In this document: positions 10,001 through 20,248 of the stretch, in pieces
Layout of the letters: the number at the start of each line of letters is the position of its first letter
Position numbering within the stretch: position 1 is the first letter of the stretch
DNA from: Candidatus Sabulitectum silens
GTDB lineage: Bacteria > Fermentibacterota > Fermentibacteria > Fermentibacterales > JCC-6
Assembly (NCBI GenBank): GCA_001875255.1
Contig: MJAN01000009.1
Location: 1 to 64,000, forward strand
Direction: 5' to 3'
DNA length: 64,000 nt
Notes under the pieces: model-generated
What the model was told of the DNA's origin: nothing
The model's database searches: none
What the model saw: the letters and a program-made list of their open reading frames with translations, nothing else
Translations under genes and position numbers: made by a program

Positions 10001-10122
10001 AAAGGCCCCTTGCGGCGGTGGTGGTTTTCGGGCTCACCTCGTCCACACTTCTGACCCTTTTCGTTCTTCCCGCAGTCTACTGCTGGATCGAGGAGAGGTT
10101 CGATCCTGCCCTGAGGAAATAG
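7021..10122 (+). CDS. cusA: Heavy-metal efflux RND pump (CusA/CzcA family), frameshifted
   Basis: Inner-membrane proton-driven cation exporter, about 1034 residues, the normal length for HME-RND pumps. It begins MLERITKFSLENRLLIVLGV with the first membrane helix, has the N-terminal porter motif LPVDAFPDISPVMV, and the membrane motif GMLGDGSIVMVENIFRH in TM4, where the Asp belongs to the proton relay. The second half repeats the fold (SAVVLIGTEFLPTLEEGS-type region, ...RLSIIVPLVLAGVM). Frames break at about 7760-7775 (two lost Gs) and at 9570; joining gives continuous family sequence. Whether the substrate is Cu/Ag or Co/Zn/Cd cannot be decided. It forms an operon with the adaptor 16 bp upstream. 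Confidence 0.9.
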
Positions 10123-10168
10123 GCAATGGTATCTGGAAGGCAGCGGATACCAGTTCGATGTTGTTTCA

Positions 10169-10194
10169 GCCGGGGAGGCGGCCGCCTCCCCGGC
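10169..10194. terminator. Bidirectional hairpin between convergent genes
   Basis: A perfect 26-bp G+C palindrome (arms GCCGGGGAGGC) lies between the 3' end of the efflux pump gene and the 3' end of the convergent esterase gene. There is no T tract on either side, so termination is inferred from position and stability. Confidence 0.5.
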
Positions 10195-10202
10195 ATTGAT
10201 CC

Positions 10203-11520
10203 CTACGGTATCAGGAGAAGTTTGCCGGTTACCGTTTCACAGTTCGCAGTAACCGAGTAGAAGTACATGCCTGCGGCAAAGCTTTCCCCTCGGAAGCTTA
10301 CCGTCTGGCGGCCGGAGCCAAGATAGCCGCTGAAGGGTGAAGCCACCGTTCTTCCCATTGCGTCGTAGATAGTTACCGTTACATCGGCCGGTTCGAGGAG
10401 CTCGAATGTTACGGTACTTTCAGAGCAGTAGTGGGAAGCAATGGCGCTTGATGCTGGTGGTTCCAGGGGACTCGCCTCAGAGGCACAGTTCCCGCCGTCG
10501 GAACCCCACCCACCAGCCCCACCTGTGGTGCATTGCGGTGCAGAGGAACTCCAGGGCGATGGGGAACCTCTCATCCAGTTTATCGAAGTGGCCCCCTTCG
10601 AATATCTGGTATTCGTAGTCGGCTCCCATTGCGTCCAGATTTGCCGCGAAGGCATTGCACGCCGGAACGGTGTAGAACTGGTCTTCGGTGCCCGCATCGA
10701 AGTAAATTGTGGTCTGATCCCACCAGCAGTCACTGCCCAGCCAGCCCAGGTACTGGGTGAGATCGTGCTCCAGCCACAGGGCCCAGACCTCAGGGATCAT
10801 ATTGGCGTATTCATCGATCGGCAGATCAACATAGTAGGGCGGGTTGGACATGTTGGGGGAGAAGGCCCCGGACATGCTGAACAGAACGCCGTTTGCGAAA
10901 CCCGCAGACGGATCGTAGTAGTAGGGTGGGCCCTCAAGCTCAGCCAGCACTCCATAGATATTGATGCCCATCATGGTGGTCAGGTCAGCGCCGGAGATGC
11001 AAACACCGGCGGCGGCACAGTAGATGTCCGGATGTTCACCATAGTACTTGATGGCGCCGTAGGCTCCCATGGAGTGCCCCATCACCGCACGCTTTCTTTT
11101 CCAGGGTATGGTGTTGTAGTTCGAGTCGGTCCATTGGATAAGGTCATCGATCAGACAGCCCTCAATGTCACCGTACAATACCGAACTGGTGTAGAAACCC
11201 GCGGGGTATGGCGAAGTGAATCCATCTGGCTTTACCACAATAACCGGCCAGATGCCTCCATCCGCGATCATCTCATCCAATGAGCTTACCAGTGTTGGGA
11301 ATTCGTCGTGCCCCAGAAGCTGCCCAGCACCATGCAGGTAGTAAATAACCGGGTACCTCATCCACCAATGGTTGCCGTAACCATCAGGCAGATAAACGCT
11401 AACATTCTTTTCCTGACCCAGAGCCTCACTGTAGAACGATGTTTCCACCACGGTGCCTTGAGCAAGTACCGAAAGTGGCAGAGCCAGAAGAAGGAATGCG
11501 ACAGACTTCAGTCTGTACAT
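10203..11520 (-). CDS. Secreted esterase with T9SS-type C-terminal domain (frameshifted)
   Basis: Alpha/beta-hydrolase of the esterase D/feruloyl-esterase-like family, probably exported to the cell surface. It has a signal peptide (MYRLKSVAFLLLALPLSVLAQG), a YLPDGYGNHWWMRYPVIYYLHG oxyanion region split by residue 50, the nucleophile elbow GHSMGAYGAI, an acid in the DAGTEDQF loop, and the catalytic His in EGGHFDKLDERFP. The C-terminal ~75 residues carry a Por-secretion sorting domain (VTIYDAMGRTVASPFSG ... GMYFYSVTANCETVTGKLLLIP). One frameshift near 10480 separates catalytic and sorting parts. The long plus-strand ORF over this gene is a shadow. Confidence 0.8.
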
Positions 11521-12269
11521 CAGATTCTCCTTCCTTAGGGCTGCTTGAACCGGTGTCTCCGGTCTTTTTCGCAGGCCTTACCGTCTGCCGGTCAGGAAGG
11601 TGGCTGTCTGGGTGATCGGAGCTTCCCGATCGTGCAGGCAATGAACCTGCAGCAGCCAGCGCCAGTATTGTAAAGGGGTAGAGATGGCATGTCAATAGGG
11701 GAAATGAAATATAAAAAAAGTAAGTATAGTATTATTATAGAATTTGTAAAGGGTAGCTCATTTGGAGCAAACAGATACAAGAGGCATTTATAAAGAAAAT
11801 ATATTGGAATATCATGATATAAGTGGTGTATCAGCAAGTTAAGTTACCTTGAATACCATTGTGCGGTGTGTTATGTGTATGTAAATAATAAGCAATAATT
11901 TTGATATGAATAATATACTAATTTTGCTGATGATGGTGAAGAAGTTATTGATACCATACACACCGCTGGGTTCAGGTACATACGGCAGAGGTTTCTTCCA
12001 GTCATAATCATCTTTAGGCATGCCTCAGACGGAAGCTGACAGATAGACGGCATGAAACTGCCCTGAAAAGGGAGTCCTGGAAGAGCCCGCCCTGTTGTCC
12101 TTTCGTAATGAATTTGACAAAAAGAGTATGATGATATAAATATGGAAAGTCTTTTGTTAAAAATAAGAAGGGTAGGATGAAATGCTTTTCCTCTGCAGTT
12201 CCCTTTGTGATCAAGTAAGACAGCTTCAGGTGCCTTTGCATGCTTAACTCACAACCGATCGGGGGAGAT
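11521..12269. other. A+T-rich intergenic island
   Basis: About 750 bp without a convincing gene. From ~11690 to ~12200 the base composition drops sharply compared with both neighbours, with many short A and T runs. Minus-strand ORFs of ~60 codons exist but have no ribosome-binding site or recognisable protein. A sigma70-like promoter at 12114-12140 serves the gene at 12270. The stretch may be remnant foreign DNA (inference). Confidence 0.5.
12114..12140 (+). promoter_or_regulatory. Sigma70-like promoter for the propeller lipoprotein gene
   Basis: Perfect -35 TTGACA, 15-bp spacer, -10 TATAAA, ~130 bp upstream of the start codon. The spacer is short, which lowers confidence. Confidence 0.4.
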
Positions 12270-13402
12270 ATGAAGTTCAGGTATTTTCTGGCAGCCCTTA
12301 CCGTTGGGCTCGCATGCGGGAACGGAGGGTCGGGGGATACCGAGTCCGCTTCTGCTCCGTCGGTTCCCGACACAGTGGTGATCTCAGTGGTGGATACCAT
12401 CGGTGTACTCTTCGGCGATTCCCTCCGGGAGTTCGGAAGCCTGGCCGACGTGGAGTTCGACCGGGGGGGAACATCCTGGCCCTGGACGCTTTGAAGGGCA
12501 GGATAACCGTGTTCGGTCCAGAGGGCGATTTCATTGGATACATTGGAAGGCATGGAGCAGGTCCCGGTGAGTTCCAGTATCCCAACTGTTTCGCACAGCT
12601 TTCAGACGGGCGGCTGATAGTAAGCGATTTTTCCGGGTCGACCCTTTCGTTCTTCGATGAGAACGGGGAGTTCACCGAAAGGGTGGAGGGCTTCCCCCTG
12701 GTGCCTCCCATGTTCCCGGTCCCGCTAAATGATGGAACGTTCTACGCAGGATGCATGGCAATAGACTTCTCGATAGAGGGAGAGCTTCCCACGGGCAACG
12801 CCTTCATAGGCATCTACTCAGGTTCGCTGACCCCGGATGAGGTGATGGTCTCCTTCCCGCTTACGATCACCATTGCAGAAGACGGGGACGTAAACGTGGA
12901 CAACGTGGATGTTCTCTGGGACAGCGACAATGAAGGAAATCTCTACTGGGCGGTGAGCGATACCGAAACCTATGCCATACACGGTGTCAGCAGCACAGGT
13001 GAGGAGTTCTTCACGGTGGAGAAGAGCTGGGAGCCGGTTCCGAAGTCCGAGGAGGAACTTCAGGAAGCCATCTACACAGAAGGACTTTCACGCGGTGATG
13101 AGGGCGAATCAACGGTGAACAGGGGTGAACAGGTTATCCCAGAACCCAACCATCTGGCCATATCGGGTCTGTTCGTCGATGACAGGGACAACATCTGGGT
13201 GGCGCAGGGCTACACGGCGGTGCCAACATTCGAGATCTACTCCCCGGCGGGAGAACTTGAAGGCTATGCGGTGATCCCGGAGCTGGAGGGAGTGACACAG
13301 CTTCGATACTGCCTGAAGAACGGAATGCTGGCCTTCGATTACGGTCCCGTGGACTACCCCAAGATCTATGTCCTGGAAGCTGCCGGGGATTCAGGAATCT
13401 AG
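12270..13402 (+). CDS. Six-bladed beta-propeller lipoprotein (frameshifted)
   Basis: Second of the three propeller lipoprotein paralogues. Signal MKFRYFLAALTVGLAC with lipobox GLAC|G, Ser/Thr/Glu linker, then the family motif VDTIGVLFGDSLREFGS, blade motifs ALDALKGRITVFGPEGDFIGY and GRHGAGPGEFQYPN, SDFSGSTLSFFDENGEF, and the C-terminal PKIYVLEAAGDSGI. The surface-exposed propeller may bind peptides or glycans; the ligand is unknown. One frameshift at ~12465 in CCGGGGGGGA. The start ATG follows GGGGGAG. A single upstream promoter is visible and no partner gene is adjacent. Confidence 0.8.
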
Positions 13403-13604
13403 CTTTGCGGGAATAACGCCCCCCATGTTCTGCTGGAGCTGATGGAAGAACCGGTGCGGGGGACAGCCATGTTCGTAACTCGTCCTCGGGATCGTTCCCT
13501 GCCCGGTGCCCGGGAATCAGTGTCTTGCTTTTTGGACGCGTATTACATAGTGTTCAATTAAAGCATTTGATAAATGATGACATTGAATCCCAATGGAGGC
13601 AGTT

Positions 13605-15404
13605 ATGAGCAAGTACTTGTGTATGGTGGCCCTTGCGGTAATGTGCGGCGTTTCATCGGCTTCCCAGGGATTCCAGACCGACTGGTCCGGTTCATCTGGA
13701 GTTATAGGGCCGGTGATACAGCTTGGAACCGACTACTGGTACGACTCCGACGTGAACGTTCTTGGGAATCCGGGCGACCTTGCCCTTGAGTATTCCTCCC
13801 AGGGCGTTCCGATATCTGGCATTGACCATTCCCGTGTGGTTCTTCTTGACTTCGACCAGGACGGAGACCAGGACATTGCCTCGATTACCGAATCCCCCGA
13901 CGGGTTCAGGATACTGGAGAACGCCGACGGGCAGGGGACCCTGTGGAACGAGTTCATGGTTGCCACTGTATCGGGATACGCCTGGACAGTTACCGCAGGG
14001 GATTTCACCGGAGACGGTTACCCGGATCTCGTGGGAACCGACGAAAGCCAGAACGACATAATCCTGATGATCAATCCAGCCGGTGCGGGTTCCTGGGAAA
14101 CCAGCCTTGTGGATGACGAACGTGCTGCCTTTTGCCTGGAGCCTGCGGATCTCAACGGCGATGGCATGCTGGACCTTATCGGAGGGCACGACTACCCCGA
14201 GTTCCTCTGCTGCTGGATCAATCTCGGCGGGGCAACTGGGAGTTCCACTCCGTGGGAGGAACCTATGTTCCCTCTGACATCGCCGCGGGAGATGTGGACC
14301 TCGACGGCGACATCGACATTTTCATGGCCAGTTCCCTCGGTGGGCACCTTGCCTGGTACAGGAACACCACCGGCCAGGGCACCATCTGGCAGCACATGTA
14401 CATCATGGGGGGTATCCAGTACATCAACGGGGTATCATGCGGTGATGCCGACGGCGACGGCGACCTCGACCTTGCAACCAGCAGGTTCAGCAGAACATTT
14501 CCTACTGGGAGAATGTGGATGGAGCCGGGGATGACTGGGAGAGCACCCTGCTTGAGGTGGTTCCCCAGTGCCAGTCGGTCCTCATGGCCGACCTCGACCA
14601 GGACGGCGACCTGGACATAGCCGCGGTAACCGTTCTGAAAGACTACATTCCCATTTTCCTGAATGACGGCACCGCCCAGAACTGGACCAGGCACGAGATA
14701 TCCCCGGTGACCAGCCCCAGATTGATCCTGGACTGCGATCTGAATTCAGACGGCGCTCTGGACCTGCTGGTATCCTCGTCCGCCGCCGACACCCTCCTGT
14801 GGATGGACGACCTCTGCTCCTACACAGGGGTTATCTGGAATCATCCATCATTCAGGTCTCCATCGGGGTTCCCGATTCCACCTGGTGGGGCACCATCACC
14901 TGGGATGCCACGGTGCCCGGGGGCACCTCCCTCGGTTTCGCCTTAAGGGGTTCAAACGATTTCTTCGAACTTCAGAGCACCCAGTGGAGCGACACCATGA
15001 CAGTATCCGGCACATCCCTGGAGGGGCTTTTCCCGGAGGACTGCATGTATGCCCAGTACGCCTCGGTGCTGTCCACCTCCGATTCCCTGATTACGCCGGT
15101 TCTTCATGAAGTGATCTTCGACTGGGTGGTCCAGGGAATCGAGCATGGCGGAGACCAGCCGACTCTGAGGATCCTTGAGAATCCCGTTGGCGGCGCAGCC
15201 GGTATCGAATACCACATGAACGGCATGGCGGGCTCCCGGCTCACCGTGTACGACATGGCTGGAAGAGCTGTCCGCTCCTACGGCCCGGAAGCTCCCGGTG
15301 CGGGAACCGTGAGCATTCAGGGGCTCCCCCCGGGGGTTTACACCGTTGTCATGCACTGCGGTTCCGAGACACTCACTGAAAAGTTCGTGCAGCTGGAGCG
15401 CTGA
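13605..15404 (+). CDS. FG-GAP/VCBS repeat surface protein with T9SS-type tail (frameshifted)
   Basis: Secreted integrin-alpha-like repeat protein, ~600 residues. Signal peptide (MSKYLCMVALAVMCGVSSA), then the motif FQTDWSGSSGVIGPV shared with the paralogue at 28667-30457, then at least six calcium-binding FG-GAP loops (DFDQDGDQDIAS, DFTGDGYPDLVG, DLNGDGMLDLIG, DVDLDGDIDIFM, DADGDGDLDLAT, DLDQDGDLDIAA). The C-terminus is a Por-secretion domain (LTVYDMAGRAVRSYG ... GVYTVVMHCGSETLTEKFVQLER). Frameshifts near 14235, 14490 and 14820. Start chosen at the ATG after GGAGG. Likely an adhesin or scaffold; ligand unknown. Confidence 0.8.
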
Positions 15405-15457
15405 ATCGGCAGTGTTACCTGGCTGCTCGTATTGCTGCTCTCTCCGCTGTTTACCCT

Positions 15458-15538
15458 GCCGGGGAGAACTGGTCGCCGGGGGATTTCGACCCCGCCAGGG
15501 TTAAGTTCCTGGACCCGATGAACAGTGTTCTTCGCTGA
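15458..15538 (+). pseudogene. 3' remnant of a pRiA4b-like gene
   Basis: The 81 bp encode ENWSPGDFDPARVKFLDPM followed by a shortened end and a stop, matching the last ~30 codons of the gene at 4118-4792. No upstream part exists: the preceding DNA belongs to the VCBS gene. It marks the left edge of the duplicated block (copy B). Confidence 0.75.
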
Positions 15539-15547
15539 GGCGGGCCG

Positions 15548-16167
15548 TCAGAAAACGGTCTTGATCGAACCCCAGGTGGTTGCTTCCAGTGACAGGGGGT
15601 CTGTAACCGAGATGAAGTAGTTGCAGGGTCCGTCTCCTATGGTCCAGGGTTCCCAGGCGATGAACTCATCGCTGTAGAAACTGTGGGCAACGCCGCCCCA
15701 ACTACTGCCCTGGGCGTCGTCGCCGAGGATGGAAGGCCAGCCGCCTGCACTCATCTCGGTGTTGGCCAGGGCCAGAAGTTCTGCTCGGTTTCAATTTTGG
15801 GATTGTAGTTGGTGTATACCGGAGTGAGGTGGAGGGCGGTTACCATTGTCTGGTCGAGCCGGGTCATGGGGCCCATCGCGTCGCCGTTCCAGAGTTCCAT
15901 GTAGAAATCACCGGTGTCCCAGGGGTAGCTGGTGTGGTGATAGAACCACATCTGTGATATACCAATTTCAAAACCTGTTGCACCCGGGATGAAATCCTGA
16001 AGGTTGAACCAGACCCCTCTGTAGGTTCCCTCCCATGTAAGCCAGTTGAATGTACCATTGTCGTATTTGAGCCAATCATATCTTTGGGGCCCGGGCAGGT
16101 CCACGGCGACCCTGCCCGCCGTGGAAAAAGATGCAAGGATGAGCAAAACAGCCAATGATGCCTTCAT
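15548..16167 (-). CDS. Small secreted protein with C-terminal TWGSIKTVF (frameshifted)
   Basis: Paralogue of the gene at 4802-5406. Signal peptide MKASLAVLLILASFSTAG; conserved blocks DWLKYDNGTFNWLTWEG, YRGVWFNLQDFIPG, QMWFYHHTSYPWDTG, YMELWNGDAMGPMTRLDQ, and HSFYSDEFIAWEPWTIGDG; it ends SLEATTWGSIKTVF. One frameshift near 15760. Unknown function; probably a beta-rich exported domain. Its 3' end abuts a remnant of the same neighbour as its paralogue, so the pair was copied together. Confidence 0.65.
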
Positions 16168-16223
16168 TTTTTATAGCCTCCCATTACTGCGCCCCTGGAA
16201 CAGAAAATGACTTCAACTGAGTT

Positions 16224-16251
16224 ATGATAACCATCCTTGACAGTGAAGCAA
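16224..16251 (-). promoter_or_regulatory. Promoter of the TWGSIKTVF protein gene, copy B
   Basis: Minus-strand -35 TTGCTT, 16-bp spacer, -10 TATCAT; same layout as the promoter at 5462-5489 of the paralogue. Confidence 0.45.
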
Positions 16252-16403
16252 ATCCCCGTTCCGGCCCAGCGATTTCCTGCACAGTCACCGTAACTTCAGC
16301 AGGGTAATCAATTCCTTATATCCCGGCTTATTGACCATAGACTGCTTCGTGATTAGCTTTATTTGAAGGCCCAAAGGGGGTCGGCGTTTACTAAGGGGGA
16401 GTC

Positions 16404-17091
16404 ATGAGGAAGTACGGAGCGGAGTTTTCGGTACCTTCTGGCTGGTTTCTGGGGGATGCGGCAGTGCGGTGCTGGCGGCGGCTTTCCCGGGGTGGGGATA
16501 GGACTGCTGGGGGTTTCCCTTGCCTTCGGTCTTACGGTGCTTACCATGGCCTTTGCCATAGGGCACATTTCAGGTTGTCACCTGAATCCCGCGGTTTCCT
16601 TCGGCCTCTGGGCCGGTGGAAGGTTTTCGGGGAAGGAACTGGTTCCCTACATCCTTTTCCAGGTGCTGGGGGGAATCGCCGCGGGAGCGGTGCTTCTTGT
16701 GATAGCAAGCGGACAGCCGGGGTTCGATGTCCACGCAGGGTTCGCCTCCAACGGCTTCGGGGAGCATTCACCCGGCGGTTACTCCATGGTGGCCGCCCTG
16801 GTCACCGAAGTTGTGATGACCATGATGTTCCTGCTGGTGATAATGGGAGCCACCGACAAGAGGGCCCCTGCGGGTTTCGCGCCTGTGGCCATAGGCCTCT
16901 GCCTTACCCTTATCCATCTAATCAGCATCCCCGTAACCAATACATCGGTGAACCCCGCCAGAAGCACAGGAGTGGCGGTATTCGCCGGGGGATGGGCGAT
17001 TTCCCAGCTCTGGCTGTTCTGGGTTGCACCCATAGTGGGCGGCATCCTTGGAGCAGTGATCTACAACCTCATCGGAGGGGAAAGGAAGTAA
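16404..17091 (+). CDS. aqpZ: Aquaporin Z (frameshifted)
   Basis: Water channel of the MIP family, ~230 residues, six membrane helices. Both NPA boxes are present: [11 protein letters not shown] after helix 2 and [10 protein letters not shown] after helix 5; the Arg after the second NPA and His-containing helix 5 ([11 protein letters not shown]) fit the narrow water-selective filter. The N-terminus reconstructs as [15 protein letters not shown], then [19 protein letters not shown]. Two breaks, at ~16434 (one T missing in TTTT) and ~16495 (one G missing in GGGG), are typical homopolymer deletions. Start ATG after GGGGGAG. Apparently monocistronic. Confidence 0.9.
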
Positions 17092-17128
17092 CCAGGTCAC
17101 GGTATTCCGCACTTCCATTTGAGATGCG

Positions 17129-17158
17129 TTGACATAGAGCGGTTATGTACCATATAGT
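17129..17158 (+). promoter_or_regulatory. Sigma70-like promoter
   Basis: TTGACA, 18-bp spacer, TATAGT, about 50 bp before the start codon of the propeller-like secreted protein. Confidence 0.55.
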
Positions 17159-17207
17159 GGAGAATCATGACAGGCTGCAGTGGCCTGTTAACAAGGGAGG
17201 GAATATT

Positions 17208-18067
17208 ATGAGACTGTTGCTTGTCTGTCTCCTTGCCTTCGCGGGGATCATGATGGCCATGGACCCCGACGGGGGACCCCGGGCCAGTTACGAGACTCCG
17301 CCGCCGGGCAGGGCGGACATCACCATGACGGTGATAAACGACTATGGTCTGACCGGTATTTCAAGCCCCAGGGGGCTTGACTATGTGGACACCTCCGGGG
17401 AACTGATAATGTCCGACTATGGATCGGATATGCTGTACTCACTTGACCCCGATGACGGAACCGTTGGCGGATCCATGGCCTGTCCGCCGGAGCTTCCTAA
17501 CATCCTTGGTGTGGCCGTAATCGAAGTCTCACCATCGGTCTGGGAGCTGTATGCGAATGACTGGCAGGATGTGATGGACGTCTGGTTATTACAGATGGGT
17601 ACATGGAGCTATGCCTTCCCCAACCCAGTTAACACAGAGCCCAGGGGTATGGATTCCGATGATGAAGACATGCTCTGGTCCATAGACGCCTCCACCAGGT
17701 ATCTGGTCCAGTTCGACACCAGCGGTGGCAACATAACCAGCTGGGGACTCACCGAACTGCCCGCCGCTTACGCCTGCGGGTTATCCACATTCCCATATGA
17801 TGGAACCTCGGCATAGTGGTTGGCGGTTATTCATACGGGAGCTTCTACTTCTACGAGTACGACGGAGCATCAATGAGCTACATTGGAGCCGCCGCGGAGC
17901 CCCAGACATCCACCGCTTCCTACGGGATAGCCTACAGCTACGACCGGGACAGCTTCTTCTGGCTCTACAGGACCGGATCCTCCGATTACCGGATAACCGA
18001 GTTCGAGCTTGACATAGAAACCTCGCTCACAAGGGACACCTGGGGCGGTATAAAGACCTCATTCTAG
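17208..18067 (+). CDS. Secreted beta-propeller-like protein ending TWGGIKTSF (frameshifted)
   Basis: Exported protein of ~286 residues with a signal peptide (MRLLLVCLLAFAGIMMA) and repeating beta-propeller-like blades (GLDYVDTSGELIMSDYGSDMLYSLD; VWELYANDWQDVMDVW; LWSIDASTRYLVQFDTSGG). It resembles the gene at 39614-40449 in layout and in the NDW motif. The last residues are DTWGGIKTSF, the recurrent C-terminal tail of this genome. One frameshift near 17808 in GGAACCTCGGCA. Strong SD GGAGGG before the ATG. Function unknown; a surface-associated sensor or binding protein is plausible. Confidence 0.7.
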
Positions 18068-18086
18068 GGAAGACCTGAACGGTTTG

Positions 18087-18112
18087 CCCCGGGGCTTCGG
18101 CCCCGGGGTTTT
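18087..18112 (+). terminator. Intrinsic terminator
   Basis: Nine-bp G+C stem (CCCCGGGGC / GCCCCGGGG) closed by a TTCG tetraloop and followed by TTTT, 20 bp after the stop codon. Confidence 0.85.
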
Positions 18113-18189
18113 GATGTTGCTTCATCCCGCCTTCTCTTTCCCGTCTGCAGTTTGGCATATTGGTTCGTACATCGCACGCGATTATCTGT

Positions 18190-20171
18190 ATGGGGGTGGT
18201 TTTGAAAAAGCGTTACCTTACCAAGTCCAGGTTCAGGCTTGCCCTTGAGTGCCCCACCAAGCTGTTTTACACCGGCAAGGCACAGTACGCCAACCAGAGC
18301 CTTGAAGACAGCTTCCTGGCGGCTCTGGCCGAGGGCGGTTTCCAGGTGGGGGAGCTGGCGAAGCTCTATTTCCCCGGCGGCCATGACATAAAAACACTCG
18401 ATTACGAAGAGGCCCTTTCCCGGACCGATGAGCTGCTTGCCCTGGATTCTGTGATCATCTACGAGGGGGCATTTCGCCACGGGAACCTCTTCATCCGCGC
18501 CGACATCATCGAGAAGAGGGGTAATACGCTGTTCCTTCACGAGGTCAAGGCGAAGTCCTTCGACCCCGGGGAGGAGAACCTCTTCCTTACGGGAAAAGGC
18601 GATATTCAGTCCGGTTGGAAGCCCTACCTTTATGACGTGGCATTTCAGAAGTTCGTTATCAAAAGGGCTTGCCCCGGGTTCCAGGTCTTCGCGCACCTGA
18701 TGATGGCGGACAAGACCGCCCTGTGTCCCACCCACGGGCTTAACCAGAAGTTCCGCATAGTGAAGGATGGGAGGGGCAGGAAATCCGTTGCTGTCTCCCA
18801 TGACATTTCCCCCTCTGACCTTTCCCCCCGCATCCTCCGCAGTGTGGGGGTGGACGGCATCTGCCAGGGGATCTTCACAGACACACTGACCGCCGGGGAG
18901 TATGAGCTGGGTTTTGAGTCGATGGTGGAGTTCCTTTCAGAAAGGTATTCAGCCGACATGAAGATCCCCTCGCCGGTGAGCACCGCCTGCGCCGGGTGCG
19001 AGTTCGTCGCAACCGATGAAGAGGAGCGCAGGGGTCTTCTCAGCGGAGGAAGGAATGCTGGAAGGCGGACCTGGGCTTCAGTGAAAAAGACTTCCTGGAC
19101 CCAACGGTACTGGATGTGTGGTCCTTCAGGAAAAAGGATAAGCTCCTTCGGGAAAAGCGGGTGAAGATGTCGCAGATGAACAGGGACGACATCTCCCCGA
19201 AGCCAGGAAGAAAGAAGGGCATCTCACCCAGCGAGAGGCAGTGGCTCCAGGTCGAAAAGACCGTCAATCACGATGACAGCCTTTGGCTGGACAGGGACGG
19301 CCTCCTGGCTGAAATGGACAGCTGGGTCTTTCCCCTGCACTTCATAGACTTCGAGACAACCATGACTGCCATTCCCTTCAACGCCGGCAGGCGTCCCTAC
19401 GAGGGGGTGGCATTTCAGTTCTCCCACCACATGGTGCATGGGGACGGCACCGTGGAGCACGCCGGGGAGTACCTGAACGCCGAGAGGGGAGTGTTCCCCA
19501 ACTATTCCTTTACAAGGGCCCTGAAGGCCCAGCTTGAGAACGACCGGGGAACCGTCTTCCGCTACTCGAACCACGAGAACACATACCTCTGCGCCATATA
19601 CAGGCAGCTCATGGATGACCCGTCGGTTCCCGACGGCAGCGAGCTCTGCGATTTCATAAGGAGCATCACCCATTCCACGGGGAACTCCGCTGAGAAGTGG
19701 TCGGGGGAGAGGAACATGGTTGACCAGTGGGAGCTGGTTAAAAGGTATTTCTATCATCCGAAATGGGTGGCTCCAACTCCATCAAGAAGGTCCTTCCCGC
19801 CATTCTCAACAATTCAGCCTTCCTCAGGGAGAAGTATTCGAAGCCGATATACGGCGCCCCGGGGCATCAGGAGCCTGAACTTCACCAACTGGAAGTGGGT
19901 GGAGATGGAGAAGGGCAGAGTAAAAGACCCATACCTGCTGCTGCCCAGGATGTTCTCTGACCTGCCGGAGAAGGAGAACCGCATCCTCAGCGACGACGAC
20001 CGGCTGAAGGACGGCGGGGGAGCCCTCACCGCCTACGCCAGGATGCAGTTCGAAGAGATGAGCGACTACGAACGGAGTGAGCTCAGCGCCGCCCTGCTGA
20101 AGTACTGCGAGCTGGACACCATGGCAATGGTGATGATCTACGAGGGATGGAGGGAGCTTCTCCGAAATTAG
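18190..20171 (+). CDS. DUF2779 predicted dual nuclease (frameshifted)
   Basis: About 660 residues. The N-terminal half looks like a RecB/Cas4-type PD-(D/E)XK nuclease: conserved Cys in LALECPTKLFY, Asp in NLFIRADIIEKRG, the ExK pair in FLHEVKAKSFD, and a distal Cys pair in VSTACAGCEF that could complete an Fe-S cluster. The C-terminal half is DUF2779 (PF11074) with a DEDD-exonuclease-like motif LHFIDFETTMTAIPF and the late motif LLKYCELDTMAMV. Frame breaks at ~19055 and a compensating pair at ~19758/19860 (restoring SNSIKKVLPAILNNSAFLRE). Start uncertain: ATG 18190, or GTG/TTG a few codons later. Role unknown; DNA repair or defence is possible. Confidence 0.75.
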
Positions 20172-20248
20172 TGTTATCCAGAGCAATGCGGGTTGTTGTT
20201 TCTGAGTATCTGCTGGTATTATTGCTATGTTTAAAATGAAGGGAGTCT

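Larger units (their letters stand above)
15458..16251. repeat. Dispersed duplication, copy B
   Basis: Counterpart of 4697-5490: tail of the pRiA4b-like gene, the whole TWGxIK secreted-protein gene on the opposite strand, and its promoter. The complete pRiA4b-like gene is present only at copy A, so copy A is probably the donor arrangement (inference). Confidence 0.8.

Noticed and set aside
10441-11283. Long plus-strand ORF (280 codons) opposite the secreted esterase
   Set aside because: The minus strand encodes a full hydrolase with catalytic motifs and signal peptide; the plus-strand translation has no recognisable feature and no ribosome-binding site.
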